Shown here: one piece after another, positions 48,165 through 57,573 of the stretch
Layout of the letters: each line of letters starts with the position of its first letter
How positions within the stretch are numbered: the first letter of the stretch is position 1
Assembly (NCBI GenBank): GCA_009746045.1
Contig: RPFO01000276.1
Span: 3,277,922-3,341,921 of the forward strand
Direction of reading: 5' to 3'
Length of the DNA stretch: 64,000 bases
Source of the DNA: Mesostigma viride
Lineage: Eukaryota > Streptophyta > Mesostigmatophyceae > Mesostigmatales > Mesostigmataceae
Program-made: the position numbers and the translations under genes
The notes under the pieces: generated by a model
What the model saw: only the letters and a program-made list of their open reading frames with translations
Databases searched by the model: none
Told to the model about the DNA's origin: nothing

Positions 48165-48867
48165 AGACTCGTGCTCCCGTTGGGGAGTCACGGAGCATTA
48201 ACCCCGATGGATGGATGGATGGGTGCGAACAGTCCTACCGGTCTAATCTATCTACATCAGCTACCTACGACATCTATCTAACAGCATTCTTTAGAACTAC
48301 AACATCTATCTAGACAGCCTAACGATGGTCTTCTTGCTGACCTCAAGCCCCACTGCTCGAGCCTCGATAGCCATGCAGGCAGTCAAGCCATGTCTGGACG
48401 TGCCCAGTGTCCTCGAAGAGGGTGGTGTCGTTGATCTGCGTAGATGATGTCTGCCAGCCGAATCTCCGTGTCCGCTCCGCCATACCAGAATTTGTGAGCA
48501 ACCTGCACCCCTGGTTCCCTACCCTCGATGCGGGCAAATCGCTTGCGCGCCTGAATCATTACGTATTCGACCATAATAATGAACAGGTAGCTAGGCGACA
48601 GCACGCAGCCCTGCCACACACCCTTCTGTAAAGGGCATGGTGGCGTGGTCCCGTAAGAAGTGCGCACCGAAGTGGTGGACCCTTCATACAGGTTGCGGAT
48701 GACAGCAATCAGGGGGCGGGGGATCCGGAACAGCTCGAGGATGTCCCAAAGCGCAGGCCAGAAAACCGAATCGAAGGCTTTGACGAAGTCCACCAGCACA
48801 AGGTGCAGAGGGGACTCACCAGGCTGAAGGCGTTGCAGTTCCTCCACCAGTCGGCGAGTAGCGGACT
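48165..48867 (-). mobile_element. LINE-A copy with RT core fragment
   Basis: The 3' end at 48165 has the hairpin and the CCAT/CCGGTCTAAT UTR. The ORF2 piece on the minus strand (48847-48383) reads [20 protein letters not shown] (motif A), [20 protein letters not shown] (motif B) and IIYAD, where a short insertion (about 48430-48440) replaces the second catalytic Asp and shifts the frame. It stops at the edge of the GATG array. Confidence 0.85.
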
Positions 48868-50478
48868 GGATAGATGGATGGATGGATGGATGGATGGATG
48901 GATGGATGGATGGATGGATGGATGGATGGATGGATGGATGGATGGATGGATGGATGGATGGATGGATGGATGGATGGATGGATGGATGGATGGATGGATG
49001 GATGGATGGATGGATGGATGGATGGATGGATGGATGGATGGATGGATGGATGGATGGATGGATGGATGGATGGATGGATGGATGGATGGATGGATGGATG
49101 GATGGATGGATGGATGGATGGATGGATGGATGGATGGATGGATGGATGGATGGATGGATGGATGGATGGATGGATGGATGGATGGATGGATGGATGGATG
49201 GATGGATGGATGGATGGATGGATGGATGGATGGATGGATGGATGGATGGATGGATGGAAGGATGGATGGATGGATGGATGGATGGATGGATGCACTACAA
49301 TACGGTTCGTAGGAGACGCGAAATGAGTGAGAATGTTACCCGAGCGGTAACGAGGATTCGCACCGTTGATTTTAACATATGTTTCTTTCTTTGCGCCATT
49401 TGGCGAGCATCGACTGGAGCCTGAACCTAGCGGGGGGAATCGTGCGGGGGAATCTTGCGGGGGAATCTTGCGGGGAAAAATTCCGAACGTGAATTTAGCA
49501 AAGTCCTACTACATTTTGCTTGGTACACGGTACTACAGTTTTGTCACTGAAAATTTTCTGTAGTTGCGTTGGTGTTTCGTACGTTCCGCTGAAATTTTCG
49601 TGTTCAGTGCCCAGATCACAATTCGATCCGGGCGCAGAATGATTGGCTGTACGGTACGAACCAAAAACGAAATTTTAGTATCTAAGTTCCGCAGCGCTTG
49701 CTGAATTTGCCCCGGAAGCCCGGGGGCACTTTCCCCGCTGAAAAAGGTGTCCGCGGAAGCGTATTGTAGTGGGATGGATGGATGGATGGATGGATGGATG
49801 GATGGATGGATGGATGGATGGATGGATGGATGGATGGATGGATGGATGGATGGATGGATGGATGGATGGATGGATGGATGGATGGATGGATGGATGGATG
49901 GATGGATGGATGGATGGATGGATGGATGGATGGATGGATGGATGGATGGATGGATGGATGGATGGATGGATGGATGGATGGATGGATGGATGGATGGATG
50001 GATGGATGGATGGATGGATGGATGGATGGATGGATGGATGGATGGATGGATGGATGGATGGATGGATGGATGGATGGATGGATGGATGGATGGATGGATG
50101 GATGGATGGATGGATGGATGGATGGATGGATGGATGGATGGATGGATGGATGGATGGATGGATGGATGGATGGATGGATGGATGGATGGATGGATGGATG
50201 GATGGATGGATGGATGGATGGATGGATGGATGGATGGATGGATGGATGGATGGATGGATGGATGGATGGATGGATGGATGGATGGATGGATGGATGGATG
50301 GATGGATGGATGGATGGATGGATGGATGGATGGATGGATGGATGGATGGATGGATGGATGGATGGATGGATGGATGGATGGATGGATGGATGGATGGATG
50401 GATGGATGGATGGATGGATGGATGGATGGATGGATGGATGGATGGATGGATGGATGGATGGATGGATATGGATGGACG
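48868..50478. repeat. (GATG)n array split by a MITE
   Basis: 48868-49291 and 49774-50478 are both (GATG)n with very few imperfections. Between them lies a 0.48-kb insert with inverted ends, so they look like one array of about 1.13 kb. The right end decays as GGATATGGATGGACGGACGG. Confidence 0.85.
49292..49773. mobile_element. MITE with CACTACAATACG ends inside the GATG array
   Basis: The left end is CACTACAATACGGTTC and the right end is the complement of CACTACAATACGCTTC; further in, GGAGACGCG and CGCGGACACC are looser. No coding capacity. A tandem GGGGGAATCTTGC motif is at 49430-49475. The target duplication cannot be seen because the flanks are microsatellite. Confidence 0.72.
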
Positions 50479-50921
50479 GACGGCAGACGGAGGCATGCAC
50501 TAGCCGCATCATGCATGCAGCACTGCTTGAGCATTACTACTCATTGGGAGCGAGTCATATGGTGCGCATGGATCTAGATCAGGAGCCCCTCAGTGCACAT
50601 AGCTAGCTAGGCCCACACCAGTATATACATCAGCACACTCGGCCGGATTAATTAATTAATTCGAAACATAACTCCGTTGGGAGTACATGTAGCACATATC
50701 CCTGAGAAGGGGCATATGGCTTTTAATACATTCTGGGCTACTTCCTGCAAGGGTGGGAATGTAAGCGACCCTTGCTCTAGGTGCACCAGGGCACCTGCAC
50801 CCTCATAATCTTCACACTATGCCCAGCTAAGGGGGAGTATGTTATGTGGGGGCAGATCATCATGGCTATACACGAGCTAGGACATGGCTTCTCGGCAGAG
50901 AGCATCTCTCTGCATGGCATA

Positions 50922-51729
50922 ATTAATTAATTAATTAGACTCGTGCTCCCGTTGGGGAGTCACGGAGCATTAACCCCGATGGATGGATGGATGGGTGCAA
51001 CATTCCTACCGGTCTAATCTATCTACATCTATCTAACAGCATGCTAACTACAACATCTATCTAGGCAGCCGCACGAGGGGGAGCTATCTGGCGTGCCTCC
51101 CGCGGGATTGCACACGCGGGCGCTTCCCCACTGGGGGGGGCTCATTGTCCTCTATGACCTGGGCCCACTTGGCCTTGTCCATCATCTTCTTCCAAATGAC
51201 GGAGAGGCCGAGGCCCCCCATGTCCTCTACTAGCTGTTCCTTGAAGGTGCGGGCCTTGCGGCGTCTAACATCACTAGGCCCAGCCCACGTCAGGAGGTGC
51301 CGGCCAGGCTGAGCTGGTCGCAGTCCTGCGGGGGGGCCACGAGAGGTGTCTACCTGGTTGGTGCGAGCTAGGTGCCCTACAAGCTGCAGGCGGCGTTGCT
51401 AATTAATTGTGCTGGTGATATAGGGCATGCCCTGGTACAGGTCCTCATTGCGGACATGAGCAGCATATCCTACTCTGAAAATGGAACGCAGCATGCTGGT
51501 GACCGCGCCGTCCAGCTTGCGGGCCAGGTCGGCGGTGAGGGTCCACGTCTCGGCGCCATACGTGAGAACAGGAAGGACGAGGACCTTGAACAGGTCCTGT
51601 TTCTCGATCTTGCCCAGGGGCTTGCGCCACAGGGCCCGGTACTGACGTAAAGCGTGCCAGGCGAGGGAGATGCGATGGTCCACATCAGCCTCGCAGCTGG
51701 GGAGCAGGCTGCCCAGCAGCTTAACGCGG
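50922..51729 (-). mobile_element. LINE-A, 5'-truncated, inserted in H5
   Basis: The 11-bp duplication TGCATGGCATA is at 50911-50921 and 51730-51740. It carries the (TTAA)n tail, hairpin and UTR, then on the minus strand the ORF2 end (ISLAWHALRQYRALWRKPLG, LPVLTYGAETWTLTADLARK, IFRVGYAAHVRNEDLYQGMP and, in another frame, the C-terminus also seen at 27900-28131). Confidence 0.88.
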
Positions 51730-51795
51730 TGCATGGCATAGCATCCATGGCTAAATTCTTAATGCAACATCCATGGGAGGTCCCATTATAGGCAT

Positions 51796-51988
51796 TAAAA
51801 TTAAATTAAATTAAATTATAACATGCCTCCGTGGGGAGGTCATGTAGCACATATTCCATGATGGATGGGGTGGAGGAAGCTGCGTGATCGAACTACATAT
51901 CCTAACTCTATCTAGAAAATCCTAACTACACTACTCATCAAAACGCCTCCGCCGCTTGGGGGGAGGTGGCTTGGCTAAATTCTTTTTA
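51796..51988 (-). mobile_element. Family-F LINE end inserted in H5
   Basis: The 11-bp duplication ATTATAGGCAT is at 51785-51795 and 51989-51999. The tail is (TTAAA)n rather than TTAA; the hairpin is CCTCC-GTGG-GGAGG; the ORF end PPPPKRRRRF lies at the right. Confidence 0.82.
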
Positions 51989-52111
51989 ATTATAGGCATG
52001 GCTTGGCTGAATTCTGAAGGCAACATCCATGGGGGCCATTGTGGGCGCACATGCGCGTGGGCCACATGCTAGGCTAAGCCTTACTAATCTACACTACTGG
52101 TATATATATTA

Positions 52112-54420
52112 AAAATTTTTAATATATATATTAAAAATATAATTACTTACAGCAGAGTGAAATCACTCAAACCAAAGCAAACGCCCAGCTATAAACCTAT
52201 ATACAGAGCCATGTCAAAGCTCTATACTACGATAAGACCAATGGAAACGCCTAACGGGAGGAACCTAATAGCCCTGCTGCACCGCAAAATCAGCCCGCGT
52301 ACGGCGGAGCATGATGTCCGCCATGGCCCGAGTCAGCGCCACCGACAAGCGCTGACGCCAATATGACGTCCAGGTCCGCGCCGACCATGGGGCCCGCTGG
52401 CCCTCCAGGTCCAGCCGGTCCTCCCGGAGCCGGCAACACTCCTTGAAGAAGGCGGAGGTCAGGCCGGGCCCCATGGCCCCAAACTCCTCCAGGACAAAGG
52501 GCACCACACGATGGTGCCCGACGTCGCCGTAGGCCAGGAGCTTGGCCCGCTCCGCCCGGTCCGCCGTGTAACCTGCCGTGAGGGAGGCCCCAGCCACGTG
52601 GCTAAGAGCCAAGGGCCGCGCCACCGAAACGTCAATAAGCAGATGCCGGCCACCCCCCTCAAAGTCCAGCACCACGATGTCAGGCCGGTGGTTGGGGGAA
52701 TAGAAGGCAGCGCCATCCGCATCCTCGGACCGGATGTTCGCGTGGGGGAAAACCGACCGAATCATGGCGAGCACCACCGTCAGGAGGACAGTGTGCAAAT
52801 ACAAATACCAATTCTGATTCTGTTGGCCCCCCATGCAGGCAAGGTAGTGAGTCCCCGTGGGATCCAGCGGCTGCCCACAGCTACCACAAGGCCGCCCGGC
52901 CGGAACAAGAGGCTGCGGGGCAAATAGCTGGTGCCGGAGCGCCACCGAGTAGTGGCTGGGAGCCAAGGCGAATGGGGGGGCCATGGGAAGAGCACGAAGG
53001 TACGCCGAGCCCACACTCCGCAAGGAAAGCAAGAACAGCCACGCACGTCCCTGGGCGTTGAGGTCCGCGAAAAGAGCAATCCAATCAGCCGTGTGCAGAA
53101 TACCCGCGTAGGTTTTCTGGTGTTTATCGATGACGCGAGCAGGGAATGCGGCGGGAGATTGAACGGAGGCGACCGAGGGAGTGCCGCGAGGGAGGTGGCG
53201 CTGTACCGCCTGAGCGGCACGGACGGGAGAACAGGCCTGCTGGATCTCAGCATAGGCCTCCTGGATGGCGGTGACGAAGGGCAAAGGGCTGCTGGGGTCC
53301 AGGAGGTCAGGCGCTGCCGTTGCCAAAAGGGGCAGGAGCCGGCAGCTTTCCGCCCACGACTGAGCGACGGAGCCCAAAAAGGCTGCTGGGGCCAGCCGGG
53401 CGGCACGAGTCAGACCGCAGCCACCCATCCGTGCAGGCAGGGAGGCAATGCGAATAGCATGTGGCGGGAGGTCGGGGCCCGGGACCAGCTGCGCCAAGGC
53501 CGACTGGATGCGTTCGTCGTGGCCCTCGGCGGCCAGCCGGACCTGAGACGGAAGAGCGCCCCGGAGCCAGTGAACGACGCGAGGGTGAGCGCAAAACCAC
53601 AGAAGCAGACCCTTGGTCTGCGAATCATGAAGGCGCGCAATCAAGGGCAGTACCTCAGTGCGTGCCTCGAGGGCGGCCCGCAGAGCATCGATGACAAACG
53701 CGGGGTCGCCAACCGGAACGCCGAGGACATCCAACCCATGGAGGCGCTCGTCCCGGCCCAAGAGCTGGGGCGGAAAGCCGGAGCAATCACCTTGGGGCGA
53801 GTACACCGCGCACTTGGCAAGGGTCAACTGGAGGTTGATGTCGGCCACCGCGGTCTGCAGTGCCAGCAGAGCCGCGGTGGTGTCCGGCACAGGGCCCAGC
53901 AGGTAGATATCATCCAAGTAGGCCTGAATAGCGACCGCCGGGTGGGCAGCATGGACCGCTTGGAGGCAACCCTGGAGGGGGGCGGCAAAGTACAGGGGTC
54001 CCAGGGGGTCCCCTTGCTGGGTGCCCGACCGCGACAGCAGGCCGCCGCGAGTGCCGTCCTCCATGATGTGAACCAGTTGGCCGGGCTGGCCGTAGCACAC
54101 GGCTGTCCAAGCGTACAAGTCCTCGAAGGACTCCATGACGGCCGCAAACATGCTGGCGCGGGACAGACTGTTGAACGCGTTGTGGCAGTCGACCTTGACG
54201 ACAGCGTGGGTGGGGTGGGCCTCGAGGTAGGCCTGCACCGAATGGATGAGGATATCCGCCCCGCCTGGAGTCGTCACCCCCAGCTGGGCCGCCACCGAGG
54301 TCTCACCCGCTGCGAGGGGCGGGCAGAAAAAGGCACGGAGCTCGGGCGCCTTTTGGCGGCAGATCACTTTGCCCACGAGCTTGCGGAGCACCTCACCGCA
54401 GGCGATCGGGCGCACCTTGG
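52112..54420 (-). mobile_element. REL-type non-LTR retrotransposon, 5'-truncated, in the TA run of H5
   Basis: In H4 the site reads CTACTGGTATATATATTCC. In H5 it is split: TGGTATATATATT at about 52098-52110, and TTGGTATATATATATTCC at about 54417-54434. This gives a duplication of about 11 bp within a TA microsatellite. The 3' side (left) is AT-rich (AAAAATTTTTAATATAT). One long ORF fills the rest. Confidence 0.78.
52265..54415 (-). CDS. Reverse transcriptase with C-terminal PD-(D/E)xK-like endonuclease
   Basis: 716 uninterrupted codons, open at the 5' side where the element is truncated; no true start can be assigned. RT motifs: VVKVDCHNAFNSL (motif A, Asp76), SRSGTQQGDPLGPLYFA (motif B, about 128-144), IQAYLDDIYLLG (motif C, YLDD 166-169). 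After a long thumb/linker come a zinc-binding-like CGSCG...GTHYLAC (about 520-540) and HRPDIVVLDFEGGGRHLLID (about 590), the RPD...D core of a restriction-like endonuclease, followed by DVSVARPLAL. RT followed by zinc knuckle and REL nuclease is the plan of R2-superfamily elements. It nicks the target and copies its RNA in place. The YLDD/GTQQGDPLGP variant differs from the FADD of classical R2. No stop codon in 2.15 kb argues for recent arrival. Confidence 0.87.
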   Translation of the reverse strand: MRPIACGEVLRKLVGKVICRQKAPELRAFFCPPLAAGETSVAAQLGVTTPGGADILIHSVQAYLEAHPTHAVVKVDCHNAFNSLSRASMFAAVMESFEDLYAWTAVCYGQPGQLVHIMEDGTRGGLLSRSGTQQGDPLGPLYFAAPLQGCLQAVHAAHPAVAIQAYLDDIYLLGPVPDTTAALLALQTAVADINLQLTLAKCAVYSPQGDCSGFPPQLLGRDERLHGLDVLGVPVGDPAFVIDALRAALEARTEVLPLIARLHDSQTKGLLLWFCAHPRVVHWLRGALPSQVRLAAEGHDERIQSALAQLVPGPDLPPHAIRIASLPARMGGCGLTRAARLAPAAFLGSVAQSWAESCRLLPLLATAAPDLLDPSSPLPFVTAIQEAYAEIQQACSPVRAAQAVQRHLPRGTPSVASVQSPAAFPARVIDKHQKTYAGILHTADWIALFADLNAQGRAWLFLLSLRSVGSAYLRALPMAPPFALAPSHYSVALRHQLFAPQPLVPAGRPCGSCGQPLDPTGTHYLACMGGQQNQNWYLYLHTVLLTVVLAMIRSVFPHANIRSEDADGAAFYSPNHRPDIVVLDFEGGGRHLLIDVSVARPLALSHVAGASLTAGYTADRAERAKLLAYGDVGHHRVVPFVLEEFGAMGPGLTSAFFKECCRLREDRLDLEGQRAPWSARTWTSYWRQRLSVALTRAMADIMLRRTRADFAVQQGY

Positions 54421-54433
54421 TATATATATATTC

Positions 54434-55785
54434 CTAGTCTGAGGTGGCAGGAGGGGGCTGCCAGGGCTTGTGGTCAACGTGGATGACCGCCCCCCTCCAG
54501 TATACCGGCTTCCCCCGGGCGCTCTGCCGGAGCTGGAGGTAGGTCGGCCATAGCTCGCGTCGCCGCTGTTACTGGGCCAGGGTCAAGTCGTCGTCCAGCG
54601 TGAAGCGAGTCTCCGAGAGCTTCTTGCGGCATTTAATTAAGAAACGACAGCTTGTCCGCCATGTACTTAAAGGTGAGGAGCACGGGTGCCGGGCCAGCCT
54701 TCCCCCGCGCGCGGGGAGGCGGACAGCCGACATGTCCAGCTCACCAGTGAGTCGCATGGGGGCAAAAATGTCGCGCTTAAATGCCTCAAGAAGGCTCGTG
54801 GAGGTCTCACCTGCCGGCTGGTCGAAGTGCTTGACGATGACATTGTGGCTGCGCCGGGCGATGTCGGCTTCCTCGCGAAGGGCGAGGGCTTGTCGCTTGA
54901 GTTGTGCCGCGATGGTGGAGGTGGTGGAGGTGGTGTGCTGCTTAAGCAAGTCCGCCCAGGTGGAGGGAGCATCGGGCGCCGGCCGGGCCAGCAGGCGCCG
55001 GCTGGGCGGCGATGTCCTTCACCGCCTGGGCGGTGAGGCCGGCGGTGTCATGCAAGCTCTCAAGGGCGGTGGCGGTGGCTTGAAGGCGTTGGTCGAGGTC
55101 GAGGAGCTGGGCTTTGATGTCGGCAGTGGAGGCGGAAATGGCAGTGGAGGTGGCGGTGAGGTGAGGAAGTTCAGCAGCCAGCGGGCCACCCATTGCTGCG
55201 ACGTCAGCAGCAAGGGGGGTCACGTGCTGCTGAAAGGCTTCCATGAGGATGGAACGGAGGATGGAGGCGGAGATGGATGGAGCCCAGATCTCGCCGTCAG
55301 AGCGCTGGAGAAGGGAGTTGAGGATGGCGTGCTGGAGCTGGGGGCGGGGGCAGCCAAGCAGGGCACCGTGGGCTTGCCAGCGGCTGCCGTTGCTGCAGAG
55401 GAGGCGATCTTGGTCGTAGAGATGGAGGCACAGGTCGTAAAGCGAGGCGTAGTCCCCGTAGAAGATGCGGTCCAGAGCATCGGTCGGAGACATGTTGGTC
55501 CAGTCGTGATCACCGACCTGGAAAGGTTGAGGCCGAAAGCGCGGTTCAGAGGGGCGGGACCATCCTGTTTTGTCGGCTGGGCGGGTGCGTTTCGGGTACG
55601 TCAGGCGATGCCGATGGCGAGGCATTACTAGCCCGGGAGGTTGCTGGGCGACCACCAGTGCACGACCAGCACTTGTCACCGCTGCCTGCCGGACCTGATG
55701 GCGAAGCTGCAGCCTGGGCTGCAGAATTTTCATGGCCGAGCGCATCCGCCAAACTGCGTTGCGTCAAAGGACGTTTGCTCGTCAT
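54434..55785 (-). pseudogene. ORF1 of H5, frameshifted
   Basis: ATG 55785 (MTSKRPLTQRSLADAL) to stop at 54434-54436. It is very similar to H4 ORF1, without the MITE. Frame changes occur near 55740 and near 54960-54990 (a GC-rich duplication around GGCGCCGGCCGGGCC), near 54710 (one base lost in ARGGRLARH) and at 54640 (TTAATTAA insert). It supplies the uninterrupted reference for the MITE site in H4. Confidence 0.78.
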
Positions 55786-55947
55786 ATATTGCGTTTCAGA
55801 TTCGGAAAATTATATCAGCATGTGCGTCTTAGAAAGACGAAGCGATAGTGATATTCACGGCTAAATTTGGTGCTCAAACGTGAAGGTTATGAGCTCCGCC
55901 GTCAGCTATGGCTACCTCGTGGCTCGTGGCTCGTGACTCGGCCGGAT

Positions 55948-57500
55948 CGACCATATCATGTGCACACCCATCAGCACCGGCACGTGCATGCCCATGCATG
56001 CATGTACTGTGGCCTTCACGTACGGTCATTACCGTGCGATCGACACCTAAAATTTGGCGTCGCAACGTAACGCGGCAACGCAAGCTTTAAGGGTAGAATT
56101 AGGCTAGCATCCCACCCCCTCCTCTCACGGACTTTGCATGGTGTCCGGACTTTCTTGGCGCCCTGAATGCTCTCGGATTCGTATAAACCGCAGTCCGCAG
56201 GCTGCAAATTACTTGGAATTGTAAGGTTGCTGTCGCGCTTTTTACTCATAGGTAATCATTGCCAGGAGGCGGGGATTTCTGGCTGTCTATGCGCCAGTGG
56301 ACGGAGCTTGCGTATTTTGCCGCCTGAAGCCCCACAGCGGGTCCGGACTTAAAGTGGCCTCCTGCGCTGCAAAAAATGGCCCGACACCTACAAATCGTCA
56401 TTTCCTCGTAAAGTTGCGAAAGCACCAATGCTCAAGTCGCTGTCCCCACCCAGACTTCGGCGTCGCAACTTAACCGGTTAACGCGGTAACGCAACCTTTA
56501 AAAATGCAACTTAACGCGGTGATAACTGTACATGCAGCCTCCATGCAATAGCCGGCAGTCTTGCACGAGATGGAGCAGCATTCAGTCCAGCACAAAACCC
56601 ATGACCGCCATCATTCTATAACTGCAGTCCATGCTGTCTGCACCAGAAATCCGTGGGCGCAGGCATTGTCAGGCCTATGTGGTCCTCTTCCAATATATTA
56701 CTACAAGTGAGCTAACGGATTGGCATGGATCGTCACACGATTCAACCTGATTTCAGCCAGTGGCCGGTCATTCGGCCCCGTGGGAGTCTGCACAATTCAA
56801 CAGACAGCATACAAAGGTCCAGCGGCAAAACACGTGTTTCAAATTAGAGGCATACGTTCAAAAGTAGGGGGAAACAATCAGCATGCTAATCTCTAAGGTC
56901 CAGTGATTGCATTCCTGTGAACTGCCCAACCACGCCATGACACCGATGCAGGCAGCCATGGCAATGAGTCAGACAACCAGCCTTTGATTAGCTGGACCCA
57001 AATTTCTACGGTGAAGGAACGTGGAATACCAAATGCCCGTCTAGCAAAATTCTATGATAATGCTACATCAATGCAAGCACTGCCTTCAATACTCAGGGAA
57101 ACAACCCTCCATTAGATATTTATACAGTGGTGCAGTACTCCCTACCAAAGAAGAAAAAGATTATGCCATACAATCCTACCAATACTTTACTTCATCCAAA
57201 CATCTGGCAGCAGCTAATCCATAGCAAACTTGTGTGTGGTACCAAGCAAACAATGCATACTTGATTTCCTTCAGATCACAAAAGATAATTGAAGAACAAA
57301 AAATGACTGCTGATATTCCCGTGGCTTGTGCATTAGAATGGGGGTAGGCAGGTCGTAAGCGGTTGCAGCAATACACGATGGACGAAGAAGATCGCCCGCC
57401 AGTTTGCAGATATTGCTGGCACGCATACTTGAGTGTTACGACCAGAAATGACTGCTGCTTCTAAGAAACACTTGCATCCCCGCCCCCTCCCTCCCCCCAA
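55948..57500. other. No gene seen
   Basis: Two direct copies of about 50 bp (GGCGTCGCAAC ... TAACGCGG(C/T)AACGCAA) are at 56050-56095 and 56458-56505. The last exon of the cyclophilin gene may lie in the right part of this stretch, but I could not find it. Confidence 0.4.
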
Positions 57501-57573
57501 GGGCCGGCCATTCCATGCAGAAAGCTAACCAGAAGATATTACACCATGGCAAGCTTGGACGGCTGCCACTCAC

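Larger units (their letters stand above)
50649..55935 (-). mobile_element. Half-LINE H5 with three nested insertions
   Basis: The 12-bp duplication ACTCGGCCGGAT is at 50637-50648 and 55936-55947. The 3' end has TTAATTAATTAATT and the hairpin ACTCC-GTT-GGGAGT; the 5' end has GAGCCAC repeats. Its 3' UTR is cut by LINE-A (50922-51729), a family-F end (51796-51988) and an RT element (about 52112-54420). ORF1 is 54434-55785. Confidence 0.88.

Noticed and set aside
45434-50606. Very long ORFs of MDGW or SIHP repeats on both strands
   Set aside because: They are readings of the (GATG)n arrays, which have no stop in any frame; no start context, no non-repeat domain.
52931-54442. 503-codon plus-strand ORF
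   Set aside because: Antisense of the RT/endonuclease ORF, open because of its GC-rich third positions; no family signal.
54600-55631. 343-codon plus-strand ORF, and similar ones at 13039-13605 and 26133-26789
   Set aside because: Antisense shadows of half-LINE ORF1; Gly/Val-rich readings of Pro/Ala/Ser codons.
57376-57470. Possible RING-CH start (DEEDRPPVCRYC) on the plus strand
   Set aside because: Only one Cys pair, no further zinc ligands, and it stops within a few codons.
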